This document shows positions 43,398 through 51,857 of a stretch of DNA of 64,000 nucleotides, piece by piece. The notes under the pieces were generated by a model. The model was not told the DNA's origin. It searched no databases and was given only the letters and a program-made list of their open reading frames with translations. Source of the stretch: CAMXAS01 sp964442435 (GTDB lineage Bacteria; Bacteroidota; Bacteroidia; Bacteroidales; P3). Every line of letters starts with the position of its first letter. Positions within the stretch are counted from its first letter, which is position 1. A program made the translations under genes and the position numbers. The stretch lies in assembly GCA_964442435.1 (NCBI GenBank), contig CAYTZG010000009.1, forward strand, positions 1 through 64,000. The letters are read 5' to 3'.

Positions 43398-43910
43398 ATG
43401 AAAAAACTTTTTGTGGCGGTGCTGTTCATCGCCGGCGTGTTGGGAACGGGGCGTTTCGCGCAGGCGCAAAGCCTTAAATTCGGTCATATCAATTCGATGG
43501 AATTGATGCAGGCGATGCCGGAAACCGATTCGGCCCAGGCGCAGTTGCAGGCCTATGCCGCCGAATTGGAGAACACGATTAAATTGATGCAGACCGAGTT
43601 GGAGAACAAGCAGATGGAATACCGCAACGGTCAGAGCCAGTGGTCGGACTTGATCCGCGCCACCAAGGAACGCGAGTTGCAGGATATGTACGCCAGAACG
43701 CAGGAATTCATGACGCAGGCCGACGAAGACTACAAGGCCAAGTCGCAGGCGCTTTTGGCTCCCATCACCGAAAAGGCCAAGCAAGCCATAGACGAAGTGG
43801 CGCGTGAAGGCAAATTCAGCTACATCTTCGATACGAGCAGCGGCGTGGTGCTTTACGGCGCCGAGGGGGACGACATCTTGGATCTGGTCAAGAAGAAAAT
43901 GGGTCTTTAA
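43398..43910 (+). CDS. OmpH/Skp family periplasmic chaperone
   Basis: A 170-residue exported protein of the OmpH/Skp family, which shields unfolded outer-membrane proteins in the periplasm. The signal peptide ends near FAQAQS (about residue 24). KFGHINSMELMQAMPE is the family's first beta strand. A long helical coiled coil follows (about residues 45-125, rich in Gln, Glu and Lys), and the C-terminal strands include YIFDTSSGVVLY. Length is typical. A terminator hairpin follows, so it seems to be a single-gene unit. Confidence 0.92.
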   Translation: MKKLFVAVLFIAGVLGTGRFAQAQSLKFGHINSMELMQAMPETDSAQAQLQAYAAELENTIKLMQTELENKQMEYRNGQSQWSDLIRATKERELQDMYARTQEFMTQADEDYKAKSQALLAPITEKAKQAIDEVAREGKFSYIFDTSSGVVLYGAEGDDILDLVKKKMGL

Positions 43911-43927
43911 TCAGAAACCTTAGCGGG

Positions 43928-43953
43928 GAAGGCCGTCCGAACGGGCGGCTTTC
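43928..43953 (+). terminator. Intrinsic terminator after the OmpH-like gene
   Basis: An 11-bp stem with two G-T pairs and a GAAC loop, followed by TTCGTTT. Confidence 0.7.
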
Positions 43954-43975
43954 TTCGTTTAAAACCGACATACGC

Positions 43976-45019
43976 ATGAAAAAGATATTGGTAACGGGCG
44001 GCACGGGCTATATCGGTTCGCATACTGCGGTGGCCTTGATGGAAAAAGGCTATCAGGTCATCATCGCCGACAACCTGTATAATTCCGACGAGCGGGTTTT
44101 GGATGCCATCGCGGAAATCACGGGCGCGAGGCCGTTGTTCGAGAACGTCGATTTGGCCGACGAGGCGGCCTGTATGCAACTGTTCCGTCGCCATGCCGAT
44201 ATCGAAGCCGTCATCCATTTCGCGGCCTATAAGTCGGTCAACGAATCGGTGACCAAGCCGTTGGACTATTACCGCAACAACCTCGACAGCCTGATGTGGG
44301 TGTTGCGCGGCATGGAAGCCATCGGTTGCCGTAAGTTGGTCTTTTCCTCGTCCTGCACGGTCTATGGTCAGCCGGAAACGCTGCCGGTTACGGAAGAGAT
44401 GCCGTATCAGGATGCGAGCTGTCCCTACGGCAATACCAAACGCATCGCCGAGGAGATTCTGAAGGACGTCGTGCGTGCGGACGGTATGAAAAACGGCGGT
44501 CATCCGTCGCTCAAAGTCTTGCTGTTGCGCTATTTCAACCCGATTGGCGCGCATGCGTCGGCCCTTATCGGCGAACTGCCCAACGGCGTGCCCAACAACC
44601 TCATGCCGTTCATCACGCAGACGGCGGCCGGCATCCGGCCCTGCCTGTCGGTCTTCGGCTCCGACTACGATACGCCCGACGGCACGCCCCAGCGCGACTA
44701 TATCCACGTCTGCGATTTGGCCGAAGCCCACGTCTGCGCGATGGAATATCTGTTTTCTGACGGTTTCAGCGGTTGGGACGCGTTCAACATCGGTTGCGGC
44801 CGTCCCTACGGCGTGTTGGACGTCATCCGCAGTTTCGAGAAAATGTCGGGCGTCAAGTTGCCTTACAAAATCGTCGGCCGCCGCGACGGCGACATCGAAA
44901 AGATTTGGGGCAACGTCGAAAAGGCGAAACGGGTGTTGGGTTGGCAGGCCAAGCGTGATTTGGACGAAATGACTTTGAGCGCCTGGCGATGGCAACAACA
45001 TTTACAAGAGAAGGCATAG
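43976..45019 (+). CDS. galE: UDP-glucose 4-epimerase (GalE)
   Basis: A 347-residue short-chain dehydrogenase/reductase that interconverts UDP-glucose and UDP-galactose. The NAD-binding motif is VTGGTGYIGSHTA (residues 5-17). The catalytic Ser-Tyr-Lys set is SSSCTVYG then CPYGNTKRIAEE. The nucleotide-sugar region has RYFNPIGAH and RDYIHVCDLAEAH. It supplies galactose donors for envelope polysaccharides. Its last 31 bases overlap the start of the helicase gene in another frame. Confidence 0.96.
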   Translation: MKKILVTGGTGYIGSHTAVALMEKGYQVIIADNLYNSDERVLDAIAEITGARPLFENVDLADEAACMQLFRRHADIEAVIHFAAYKSVNESVTKPLDYYRNNLDSLMWVLRGMEAIGCRKLVFSSSCTVYGQPETLPVTEEMPYQDASCPYGNTKRIAEEILKDVVRADGMKNGGHPSLKVLLLRYFNPIGAHASALIGELPNGVPNNLMPFITQTAAGIRPCLSVFGSDYDTPDGTPQRDYIHVCDLAEAHVCAMEYLFSDGFSGWDAFNIGCGRPYGVLDVIRSFEKMSGVKLPYKIVGRRDGDIEKIWGNVEKAKRVLGWQAKRDLDEMTLSAWRWQQHLQEKA

Positions 45020-46422
45020 CCAACCTTGTGGCTTCGGCCATGCGTTTCCCGCCCACCGACGGGCAAAGCGAGGCCATAGACGCGCTCAGCCGCTTCATCA
45101 TCCGGTTCCGCGAACCGGTGGGCTTCGTGCTGAGCGGTTATGCGGGCACGGGCAAGACCACGCTCGTCAGCGCACTTACCAACGCCTTGTCGCAACTGCA
45201 TATCCAAACGGTGCTGCTCGCCCCCACGGGCCGCGCCGCCAAGGTCATGGCCGCCTATTCCGGCCGCCCCGCCTACACGATTCACAAATACATCTATTAC
45301 ACGGGCTTGGACGACGGCGGTTTTCTGCGCACGTCGCTGCGCAAGAACAAATCGTCGCAAACGCTGTTCATCGTCGATGAAGCCTCCATGATGAGCGCGG
45401 ACGAAGGCCTGTTGTCCGACCTGATGACTTATGTATATACGGGATACCGTTGCCGTCTGCTGTTCGTGGGCGACCGTGCCCAGCTGCCGCCCGTCGGCTC
45501 GTCTTACAGCCCGGCCCTGGAAGTCGATTATCTGAACCGTCATTTCGCGCATTTGGAAGTCGATTTTACGGAAGCCTGTCTGACCGAAGTGTTGCGGCAG
45601 GCGGCCACTTCCATGATTTTGGCCAACGCCACGGCTTTGCGGCAGCGGCTCTCGGACGGGGATTTCACGCTGCCGGTCTTCGACTTGGCGTCCCCCGTCG
45701 GGTCACACGTAAAAAAAGACCTGATTCAGCTCAAAGGCGAGGATTTCGAAGACACGTTGCAGAGCGTCTATGGCGGTTCCGCGCGTGAGGACATCGTATT
45801 TGTGACGCGCTCCAACAAACGCGCCAACCTGTTCAACAAGGCCATCCGGGAGCGGGTGTTCGGCTTGGAGGAAGAACTCTCGGCCGGCGACCTGCTCATG
45901 GTGGTGCGCAACAATTACTATTGGACCGACAAGATGGAGAAAATCGGCTTTTTGGCCAACGGCGACATGGTGGAGGTGCTTAAAGTAAAGCAATACAAAG
46001 ACCTTTACGGCTTCCGTTTCGCCGACATCGAAGCGCGGCTGACCGACTATCCCGACGAGCCGCCGTTGGAACTCAAAGTGTGCTTGGACAGCCTGCACGT
46101 GGAAGGCCCTTCGCTGACCTATGCCCAAAACAAACAGCTGTGGGATGAGGTCATGGCCGACTACGCCCATCTGCGCACCAAGGCCGAGCGTGTGGCGGCC
46201 GTCAAGCAAGACCCCTACGTCAATGCGTTGCAGGTCAAATACGCCTATGCGCTTACCTGCCACAAGACGCAGGGCGGGCAGTGGCCCACGGTATTCGTCG
46301 ATTTGGGCTATTTTACCGACGATATGCTGGATGCCGATTTCTTCCGCTGGCTCTATACTGCCTTGACCCGCGCCGTGAACCGGCTGTATCTCGTCGGCTT
46401 CGATGAACAATGGATGGTGTGA
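44989..46422 (+). CDS. RecD-like ATP-dependent DNA helicase
   Basis: A 477-residue superfamily 1 helicase. Walker A is SGYAGTGKTTLVSAL (about residues 48-62), Walker B is FIVDEASMMSAD (about 126-137), and the C-terminal UvrD_C_2 motif is YALTCHKTQGGQWP, then YTALTRAVNRLYLVGF. It is shorter than RecD2 and matches the AAA_30/UvrD_C_2 proteins often called RecD-like or Dda-like. The proposed ATG overlaps galE; an internal ATG at MRFPPTDGQ would remove the overlap but lose some N-terminal sequence. It probably acts in recombination or fork repair. Confidence 0.92.
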   Translation: MATTFTREGIANLVASAMRFPPTDGQSEAIDALSRFIIRFREPVGFVLSGYAGTGKTTLVSALTNALSQLHIQTVLLAPTGRAAKVMAAYSGRPAYTIHKYIYYTGLDDGGFLRTSLRKNKSSQTLFIVDEASMMSADEGLLSDLMTYVYTGYRCRLLFVGDRAQLPPVGSSYSPALEVDYLNRHFAHLEVDFTEACLTEVLRQAATSMILANATALRQRLSDGDFTLPVFDLASPVGSHVKKDLIQLKGEDFEDTLQSVYGGSAREDIVFVTRSNKRANLFNKAIRERVFGLEEELSAGDLLMVVRNNYYWTDKMEKIGFLANGDMVEVLKVKQYKDLYGFRFADIEARLTDYPDEPPLELKVCLDSLHVEGPSLTYAQNKQLWDEVMADYAHLRTKAERVAAVKQDPYVNALQVKYAYALTCHKTQGGQWPTVFVDLGYFTDDMLDADFFRWLYTALTRAVNRLYLVGFDEQWMV

Positions 46423-46448
46423 CGTTTTTGGAGAAAATTCGCCGGGTT

Positions 46449-46474
46449 GTAACTTTCGGGTATCCCCGTCCGTC
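46449..46474 (+). promoter_or_regulatory. Possible ECF-type autoregulated promoter
   Basis: GTAAC (46449-46453), 17 bases, CGTC (46471-46474), about 40 bases before the sigma factor start. This resembles ECF promoters (AAC at -35, CGTC at -10) rather than the TAnnTTTG type found elsewhere in the window. Confidence 0.35.
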
Positions 46475-46515
46475 TTTATGGTAAAGTGCGAAAGGATTCC
46501 GGTAAGAGAGGCCGC

Positions 46516-46998
46516 ATGGAACAAAAGGTTTACAACAAGGTAGTTGAAGCGTGTGCCGACCGCTTGTACCGGTTTGCGTACCGTCTGAGCCACGATGCCG
46601 ACACGGCGGCCGATTTGGTGCAAGACAGTTTTCTCAAACTTTGGGAATACGAATCGGAAGTGGCGGATCCGGCGGCCTTTTTATATGCCGTCCTCTACCG
46701 CGCCTTTGCGGATACGATGCGGCGCGGCCGGCTCCAAACGCACTACGAACAAACGGTGCGGGCAAACCCGGCGATGGCCGCCGACCGTGCGGTGGAGCGG
46801 ATGGAATGGCGCGATTACATGGCGGAGGCGATGGCCGCCTTGCCGGAGGTGCAACGGGCCGTGCTGTCGCTGCGCGATTACGAGGGCTACAGTTATGCGG
46901 AAATCGGCGCGATGACGGGCTTGACTGAATCGCAAGTCAAGGTGTATCTGTTCCGCGCGCGGGTCAAAATGAAAACGCTTTTGCGGAACCGGGGATAA
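46516..46998 (+). CDS. RNA polymerase ECF-type sigma factor
   Basis: A 160-residue sigma-70 family protein with only regions 2 and 4, which defines the ECF group. Region 2 has LYRFAYRLSHDADTAADLVQD (residues about 16-36) and FLKLWEYE. Region 4 has LPEVQRAVLSLRDYEGYSY, then AEIGAMTGLTESQVKVYLFR, a helix-turn-helix. A small anti-sigma-like membrane protein and a secreted GIN-domain protein follow closely. The three probably form a signalling unit. The start MEQKVYN was chosen because the upstream extension is highly basic and unlike the family. Confidence 0.92.
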   Translation: MEQKVYNKVVEACADRLYRFAYRLSHDADTAADLVQDSFLKLWEYESEVADPAAFLYAVLYRAFADTMRRGRLQTHYEQTVRANPAMAADRAVERMEWRDYMAEAMAALPEVQRAVLSLRDYEGYSYAEIGAMTGLTESQVKVYLFRARVKMKTLLRNRG

Positions 46999-47009
46999 AA
47001 ACGCAGGAT

Positions 47010-47495
47010 ATGGAAGAACGGATATTGAACGGAGAACCGATAGAGGCTTGCCTGCTGGATTATGTCGAAGGCCGGCTTTCGGCCGAGGCGGCGCGGGAGG
47101 TGGAAGCCTTTTTGGCGGAACACGCCGATTGGGCGGCGCAGGTGGCCTTGTTGCGGGAACCGACGGCGGTGGTTTCGGATGATTGGGGCTGCCCGCCGGC
47201 ATTGAAGGCACGCTTGTTGCGGCCACAGGCCGGGCGTGTGCGGATGGCCCGTCCGGCGCGTCGTCGTATATACTATGCGGCGGCCGCAGTCGTGAGCCTG
47301 TTGCTGGTGTCCGGCATCGTGTGGCATACGGTGGAATTGCAGGCAGAAGAAGGGCCTACGGAACGGCAACTCGTGCATGCGGAATGGGTGCGGCGCCATG
47401 AGCGGCAGAAAATCAGAAAGGAAATCCGGCGGGAAGTCCGGGCGTCGTTGCGCATGGAAAATGAAAATCAAGAAACACAAATCATAGTCCTATGA
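47010..47495 (+). CDS. Putative membrane anti-sigma factor
   Basis: A 161-residue protein. Residues 1-50 form an acidic helical domain that starts like zinc-less anti-sigma domains (CLLDYVEGRLSAEAAREVEAF). A Pro/Arg-rich linker and a single transmembrane helix (about residues 88-108, YAAAAVVSLLLVSGIVW) follow, then a charged C-terminal tail rich in Arg and Glu. It is 11 bases after the sigma gene and overlaps the next gene by 4 bases, the usual order of sigma and anti-sigma. The role is inferred from position and topology. Confidence 0.75.
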   Translation: MEERILNGEPIEACLLDYVEGRLSAEAAREVEAFLAEHADWAAQVALLREPTAVVSDDWGCPPALKARLLRPQAGRVRMARPARRRIYYAAAAVVSLLLVSGIVWHTVELQAEEGPTERQLVHAEWVRRHERQKIRKEIRREVRASLRMENENQETQIIVL

Positions 47496-48361
47496 AAAAT
47501 ATGATGAGATTATTCGTGACGGTGGGGCTGGCGGTCGGTCTGATGGGGTCGCTCTGCGCCAAACCGAAGGCCGTAAAAATCGCCAAGACCGATGGCACCA
47601 TGTTGAAAAGCATTTATAAACCGAATGCTTTTACGGGCATCAGGGGCGGGAGTATTTTCAAATTCACCGTCTATCCGTCGGAGGTCGATTCGGTGGTGAT
47701 TTTGGCCGACGAGGCGTTGATGCCCTATATCCGTCTGGAATTGATAAACGGGGCCATCAGGCCGTATTTCTCCCAAAAAATCATGTGGAATGAAGGGGAG
47801 TTGAAGTCTCCGCAAGTGCAGGTGTATTGCCGTCAGTGGAAGTCGTTGCGGCTTTCGGGCGTTGCGGAATTGGAAACGGTGGACGTCTATGACGTGCGGG
47901 GAAGCGATTTTACGGTGGATCTGTCCGGCTCCACGGATGCGGTCTTGCGGCTGCAAGGCGTCAAGGACTTTTCGATGGAGGTGTCCGGGGCATCGGATTT
48001 GGAAGTCGATATGCACAGTCCCGTCAATTCCGTGCGGTGCAAGGCTTCCGGCGCGTCGGAAGTGGAATTTGAGGGCGAGGTGACGCAGTATTTTGCCGGT
48101 GAGTTTTCGGGTGCGGCGGATGTGGAGCTGAAAGGCACGGCCGGTACGGCCGATTTGAAGGTTTCGGGGGCGGCGGATGTCAATGCGCGGGATTTCATGA
48201 CGCAGACGGCCGTGGTGCAGTGTAGCGGCGGCTCCGACCTGAGGATTGCGGCGGAGAAATCCATCAAGGGCACGGCGAGCGGTGCGTCGGGTTTAGGCTG
48301 TTATGGCCCTGCGGTCCGTGAGGTGACGGTCTCCGGCGCGGCCAACCTCTATCATCGGTAA
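47492..48361 (+). CDS. DUF2807 (GIN-domain) secreted protein
   Basis: A 289-residue exported protein with a signal peptide ending near SLCAKPK (about residue 26). From about residue 110 it shows the beta-helical DUF2807 'head GIN' pattern, with short repeats around G.SD, SGAS and SGAA (VSGASDLEVDM, ASGASEVEFEG, FSGAADVELKG, VSGAADVNARD). Proteins of this family are putative adhesins or envelope-stress outputs and commonly follow ECF sigma/anti-sigma pairs in Bacteroidota. Translation is probably coupled to the anti-sigma gene. Confidence 0.88.
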   Translation: MKNMMRLFVTVGLAVGLMGSLCAKPKAVKIAKTDGTMLKSIYKPNAFTGIRGGSIFKFTVYPSEVDSVVILADEALMPYIRLELINGAIRPYFSQKIMWNEGELKSPQVQVYCRQWKSLRLSGVAELETVDVYDVRGSDFTVDLSGSTDAVLRLQGVKDFSMEVSGASDLEVDMHSPVNSVRCKASGASEVEFEGEVTQYFAGEFSGAADVELKGTAGTADLKVSGAADVNARDFMTQTAVVQCSGGSDLRIAAEKSIKGTASGASGLGCYGPAVREVTVSGAANLYHR

Positions 48362-48376
48362 TTGCTGAAAAAATCG

Positions 48377-48384
48377 TATTTTTG
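48377..48384 (+). promoter_or_regulatory. -7 box for nspC
   Basis: TATTTTTG about 68 bases upstream of the nspC start; no clear -33. Confidence 0.45.
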
Positions 48385-48451
48385 ACGGGCGGTGTCCGGA
48401 TGCGCGCTGTAAGGCGGGGCGTTCGGGGCCGCCCGTTAAAAGTATCCGATT

Positions 48452-49687
48452 ATGAAGAATGCCGTATTGCCGGAAGGCTTGCCGTCTCCGGCCTATATTT
48501 TGGACGAGACGTTGTTGAGGCGCAATTTGGAAAAAATCCGTGCCGTGAGCGAGGCGTCGGGCGCGGAGTTCATCTTGGCGCTCAAGGGCTTCGCGATGTG
48601 GAGCGCGTTCCCGATTTTCAACGCGGCCGGTTTCAGCAAGGCTACGGCCAGTTCGCCTTGGGAAGCCCGTTTGGCGATGGAGGAGATGGGGGCGCCGGCG
48701 CACACCTACGCGCCCGCCTATACGAACGAGGAGATGGAGGAAGTGGCGTCGATGAGCAGCCACATCACGTTCAATTCGTTGGCGCAGTTCCGCCGTTTTT
48801 CCGACAAGGCCAAGGAAATCAACTCCGCGGTGTCGTTGGGGCTGCGCGTCAATCCGGAGCTGAGCTTCGTGGAAACCGATCTCTACAACCCCTGCGGCGA
48901 GAGCTCCCGCCTCGGCGTCCGCCGTTCGGAACTGCCGGAGCCGTCCGCCTGGCCGTTCGACTTGGAGGGGATGCACTGCCATGCGCTCTGCGAGAGCAGT
49001 GCCGCCGACAGCGCGCAACTCATCCAACGGTTTGAAGAAAAATTCGGCGACTATCTGCCGCGTCTGCGCTGGGTCAATTTCGGCGGCGGCCACCTCGTCA
49101 CGCGGGCGGGCTACGATACGGATACCTTCGTCAGCGCGGTGCGCGCGTTCAAGGCGCGGCACCCGCATCTGCACGTCATCTTCGAGCCGGGCAGCGCGTT
49201 CGCGTGGGAAACCGGCTACCTGCTCTGCACGGTGTTGGATTTGATAGAAAGACCCAACCAGCCGGCCACGGCCATCGTCAACGTGTCGTTTACGGCCCAT
49301 ATGCCCGACTGTTTGGAAATGCCCTACAAGCCGCAGATTGTCGGCGCGTTCGACGCGGAACACCCCGAAAAGGGCGTGTGCCGCATTGCGGACGGCGAAA
49401 CGCTGAGCGGTTGGTGCCGCGCCGACATCCGTCCCGAAGACTGCCGCTACGAATACCGCATAGGCGGCAACAGCTGTCTGGCCGGCGACCAAATCGGCAC
49501 GTGGCGGTTCGACCATGCGTTGCGCCCCGGCGAAATGCTGTTGTTCCACGACATGATTCACTACACGATGGTCAAGACCACGACGTTCAACGGCGTCAAG
49601 CATCCGGCCGTGTGCATCGTCAAGGACGGCCAGCTGATATATAAACATACGTTCACCTATGCCGACTACAAGGGTCGGCTGTCCTGA
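48452..49687 (+). CDS. nspC: Carboxynorspermidine decarboxylase (NspC)
   Basis: A 411-residue PLP-dependent alanine-racemase-fold decarboxylase that makes norspermidine or spermidine from the carboxy form. The PLP Lys lies in FILALKGFAMW (about residue 40). GMHCHALCESSA (about 172-183) and FGGGHLVTR (about 211-219) contact PLP phosphate. The dimer-partner Cys/Asp region is MPDCLEMPYKPQ. The pathway is the alternative polyamine route common in gut Bacteroidales. The partner carboxynorspermidine dehydrogenase is not in this window. Confidence 0.94.
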   Translation: MKNAVLPEGLPSPAYILDETLLRRNLEKIRAVSEASGAEFILALKGFAMWSAFPIFNAAGFSKATASSPWEARLAMEEMGAPAHTYAPAYTNEEMEEVASMSSHITFNSLAQFRRFSDKAKEINSAVSLGLRVNPELSFVETDLYNPCGESSRLGVRRSELPEPSAWPFDLEGMHCHALCESSAADSAQLIQRFEEKFGDYLPRLRWVNFGGGHLVTRAGYDTDTFVSAVRAFKARHPHLHVIFEPGSAFAWETGYLLCTVLDLIERPNQPATAIVNVSFTAHMPDCLEMPYKPQIVGAFDAEHPEKGVCRIADGETLSGWCRADIRPEDCRYEYRIGGNSCLAGDQIGTWRFDHALRPGEMLLFHDMIHYTMVKTTTFNGVKHPAVCIVKDGQLIYKHTFTYADYKGRLS

Positions 49688-49690
49688 CAT

Positions 49691-50440
49691 ATGAAAAAGA
49701 TAGTCGTATTCACGGGGGCGGGCGTGAGCGCCGAGAGCGGCATCGCCACGTTCCGCGACAGCGACGGCCTTTGGGCGAACTACCGCATCGAGGACGTCTG
49801 CACCCCCGAAGCCTTGGCGCACAACCGCGCGCAGGTATTGGAATTCTATAATATCCGCCGGCGGGAGTTGCTTTCGTGCCGCCCCAATCCGGCGCATATG
49901 GCCATCAAGCGGTTGGAAGAGAAATACGACGTACAGGTCATCACGCAAAACATCGACGACCTGCACGAGCGGGCGGGGAGCGGCAAGGTGCTGCACCTGC
50001 ACGGCGAGTTGCGCTGTCTAAGGAGCAGTACGCAGCCCGAACGCATTTACCGCATCGAAGGCTGGGAACAGGCCGTGCAGGCGGTACAGGGCGGCGGCCG
50101 CCCCGACGACTGCGCCTCGGTATGGCGGCAGGAAGAAACGGCCCGCGACGCGCATGGCGACCTGCTCAGGCCGCACGTCGTCTTTTTCGGCGAGTCGGTG
50201 CCGGCTTTCGAACAGGCCACCGACCTCGTCAAGCAGGCCGATGTGCTCATTATCGTAGGCACGTCCTTGGCCGTTTATCCGGCGGCCGCGCTCGCCCTGT
50301 ACGCCCCGCCCGCCGTGCCCGTCTATGTCGTTGACCCCCGCACGCCCGACGTCTCGGCCCTCCGTAACCCCGTATCCTGCATCGCCGAGCCCGCCTCGGT
50401 CGGGATGCTGCGCCTGGCGGAAGAACTGTTGCGGGAATGA
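49691..50440 (+). CDS. NAD-dependent protein deacylase (sirtuin, CobB-like)
   Basis: A 249-residue Sir2 enzyme that removes acyl groups from lysines using NAD. Motifs: FTGAGVSAESGIATFRDSDG (residues 6-25), ITQNIDDLHERAG (about 79-91), catalytic His in LHLHGELR, and LRPHVVFFGESVP. The usual four-Cys zinc module between the last two is degraded: only isolated Cys residues (RCLRSS, DDCASVW) remain, which is seen in some bacterial class III sirtuins. It starts 3 bases after nspC, so the two are co-transcribed. Confidence 0.93.
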   Translation: MKKIVVFTGAGVSAESGIATFRDSDGLWANYRIEDVCTPEALAHNRAQVLEFYNIRRRELLSCRPNPAHMAIKRLEEKYDVQVITQNIDDLHERAGSGKVLHLHGELRCLRSSTQPERIYRIEGWEQAVQAVQGGGRPDDCASVWRQEETARDAHGDLLRPHVVFFGESVPAFEQATDLVKQADVLIIVGTSLAVYPAAALALYAPPAVPVYVVDPRTPDVSALRNPVSCIAEPASVGMLRLAEELLRE

Positions 50441-50453
50441 CCCCAAAATTTGT

Positions 50454-50548
50454 TATCTTTGACTACGTCCAAGATACGGCGTCTTGACAATGTCCCGCAT
50501 GAAACTACGTTTCTGCGTTTCCATTGTACTCGACTTTTGTTATCTTTG
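50454..50548 (+). promoter_or_regulatory. Two TATCTTTG boxes upstream of the dehydrogenase gene
   Basis: TATCTTTG occurs at 50454-50461 and again at 50541-50548. The second, 64 bases before the ATG, is the likelier promoter. A small hairpin, GAAAC-TAC-GTTTC, lies between them at 50501-50513. Confidence 0.5.
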
Positions 50549-50612
50549 CATCCTTATGCAAGGCGGCACCCGCGCGCATGGGCGGCTGTCGCGCTTTAAA
50601 CCCGTTTGAATC

Positions 50613-51548
50613 ATGAAGATATTGGTCACCTATCAGATACCGAGAGACCCGTTCCTCAATCTGCCCCGGGCTTGGGAAATCGTTTTCCCGGAAGAGGGCA
50701 AGGAGTGTTTCACGGAAGAGGAAATCATCGAACGCGTTTCCGACTGCGAAGTGCTACTTTCCATTTTCAGCCGTCCGGTCAGCAACGCCGTCATCGACGC
50801 CGGCAAGAAACTGCGGCTTATCAGCAATTTCGGCGTCGGGTTCAACAACATCGACATCGCTTACGCGCGTTCCAAGAACATCGCGGTCACGAATACGCCC
50901 GTTTCGGTCTGCAACCCCACGGCCGAACACGCCATGGCGTTGATGTTGGCCGTCAGCCGCCGCGTGGGCGAGTGCAACATCACGTTGCGCACCAAGAAAG
51001 AGGCCATTTGGGGCACGATGCGCAATCTGGGCCATACGCTCGAAGGCAAGACGCTGGGCATCGTCGGCATGGGACGCATCGGGCAGAACGTTGCCAAAAA
51101 GGCCGAGGCGTTCGGCATGAAGGTCGTCTATACGAACGCGCGGACGGAAGTGCCCGGCTACAAACGCCTGCCGCTCGAAGACCTGCTCCGCACCGCCGAC
51201 GTCGTGTCGCTGCACGTGCCGCTGACGCCCGAAACGCAGGGGCTTATCGGCAAGGCGGAGTTGGCGTTGATGAAGCCGCAGGCCATTTTGGTCAATACCT
51301 CGCGCGGGGCGGTCGTCAACGAAGCCGCGTTGGCCGACCATCTGGAAGCGGGCTACCTGTTCGGCGCCGGCTTGGATGTGTTTGAAAAGGAACCGCATAT
51401 CGAACCGCGCCTCTACACGATGCCGAACGTCGTGCTGACGCCGCACGTGGGCAACGGCACCTACGAGGCCCGTGTGGCGACGGGCGTGGAGGCTTTGGGC
51501 AATATCCTGGCCTTTTTCGCCGGCGCCCCGACGAACGTGGTGAATTAA
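50613..51548 (+). CDS. NAD-dependent D-2-hydroxyacid dehydrogenase
   Basis: A 311-residue member of the D-isomer-specific 2-hydroxyacid dehydrogenases. The Rossmann motif is GIVGMGRIGQNVAKKA (about residues 149-164). Catalytic residues are visible as the Arg in LVNTSRGAVVNE, the Glu in LDVFEKEPH and the His in VLTPHVGNGT. The N-terminal half has FGVGFNNIDIAYA. Substrates of this family range from lactate and glyoxylate to phosphoglycerate; this sequence does not decide which. It stands alone between two hairpin-bearing intergenic regions. Confidence 0.92.
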   Translation: MKILVTYQIPRDPFLNLPRAWEIVFPEEGKECFTEEEIIERVSDCEVLLSIFSRPVSNAVIDAGKKLRLISNFGVGFNNIDIAYARSKNIAVTNTPVSVCNPTAEHAMALMLAVSRRVGECNITLRTKKEAIWGTMRNLGHTLEGKTLGIVGMGRIGQNVAKKAEAFGMKVVYTNARTEVPGYKRLPLEDLLRTADVVSLHVPLTPETQGLIGKAELALMKPQAILVNTSRGAVVNEAALADHLEAGYLFGAGLDVFEKEPHIEPRLYTMPNVVLTPHVGNGTYEARVATGVEALGNILAFFAGAPTNVVN

Positions 51549-51749
51549 TCTTTACGCGCTCGCGGCTACGCCGCTCGCACGTGAACATAGGATGCGTTTC
51601 GGCAGAGCACCAACGAAAGCAAGTTTCGTTGGATTGTGGACTGCGACTTATTCCAATCGAAACAAGTTTCGTTTGTCTAAGTCTTAGTCCACCAAATGAA
51701 AATTCATTTTCATTTGGCTCTGCGCTCAACTTTCACTATCTTTGCACCC
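51549..51749. repeat. Hairpin cluster leading into the sdhC promoter
   Basis: Within 200 bases there are five perfect small inverted repeats: GCGGC-TAC-GCCGC (51562-51574), a 9-bp stem (51610-51632), CGAAAC-AA-GTTTCG (51658-51671), CTAAG-T-CTTAG (51677-51687), and an 11-bp stem with a 4-base loop (51692-51717). The region from the dehydrogenase stop to sdhC (51549-51857) otherwise holds only the promoter and the N run. Confidence 0.8.
51713..51744 (+). promoter_or_regulatory. Promoter of the sdhCAB operon
   Basis: TTTG (51713-51716), 20 bases, TATCTTTG (51737-51744), an exact consensus. The -33 box is the right end of the 26-base palindrome at 51692-51717. Confidence 0.8.
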
Positions 51750-51849
51750 NNNNNNNNNNNNNNNNNNNNNNNNNNNNNNNNNNNNNNNNNNNNNNNNNNN
51801 NNNNNNNNNNNNNNNNNNNNNNNNNNNNNNNNNNNNNNNNNNNNNNNNN
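51750..51849. other. Assembly gap of 100 N
   Basis: The N run begins 5 bases after the sdhC -7 box and ends 8 bases before the sdhC start. The two edges share no sequence, so the real distance is unknown. Confidence 0.99.
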
Positions 51850-51857
51850 AAGATGCT

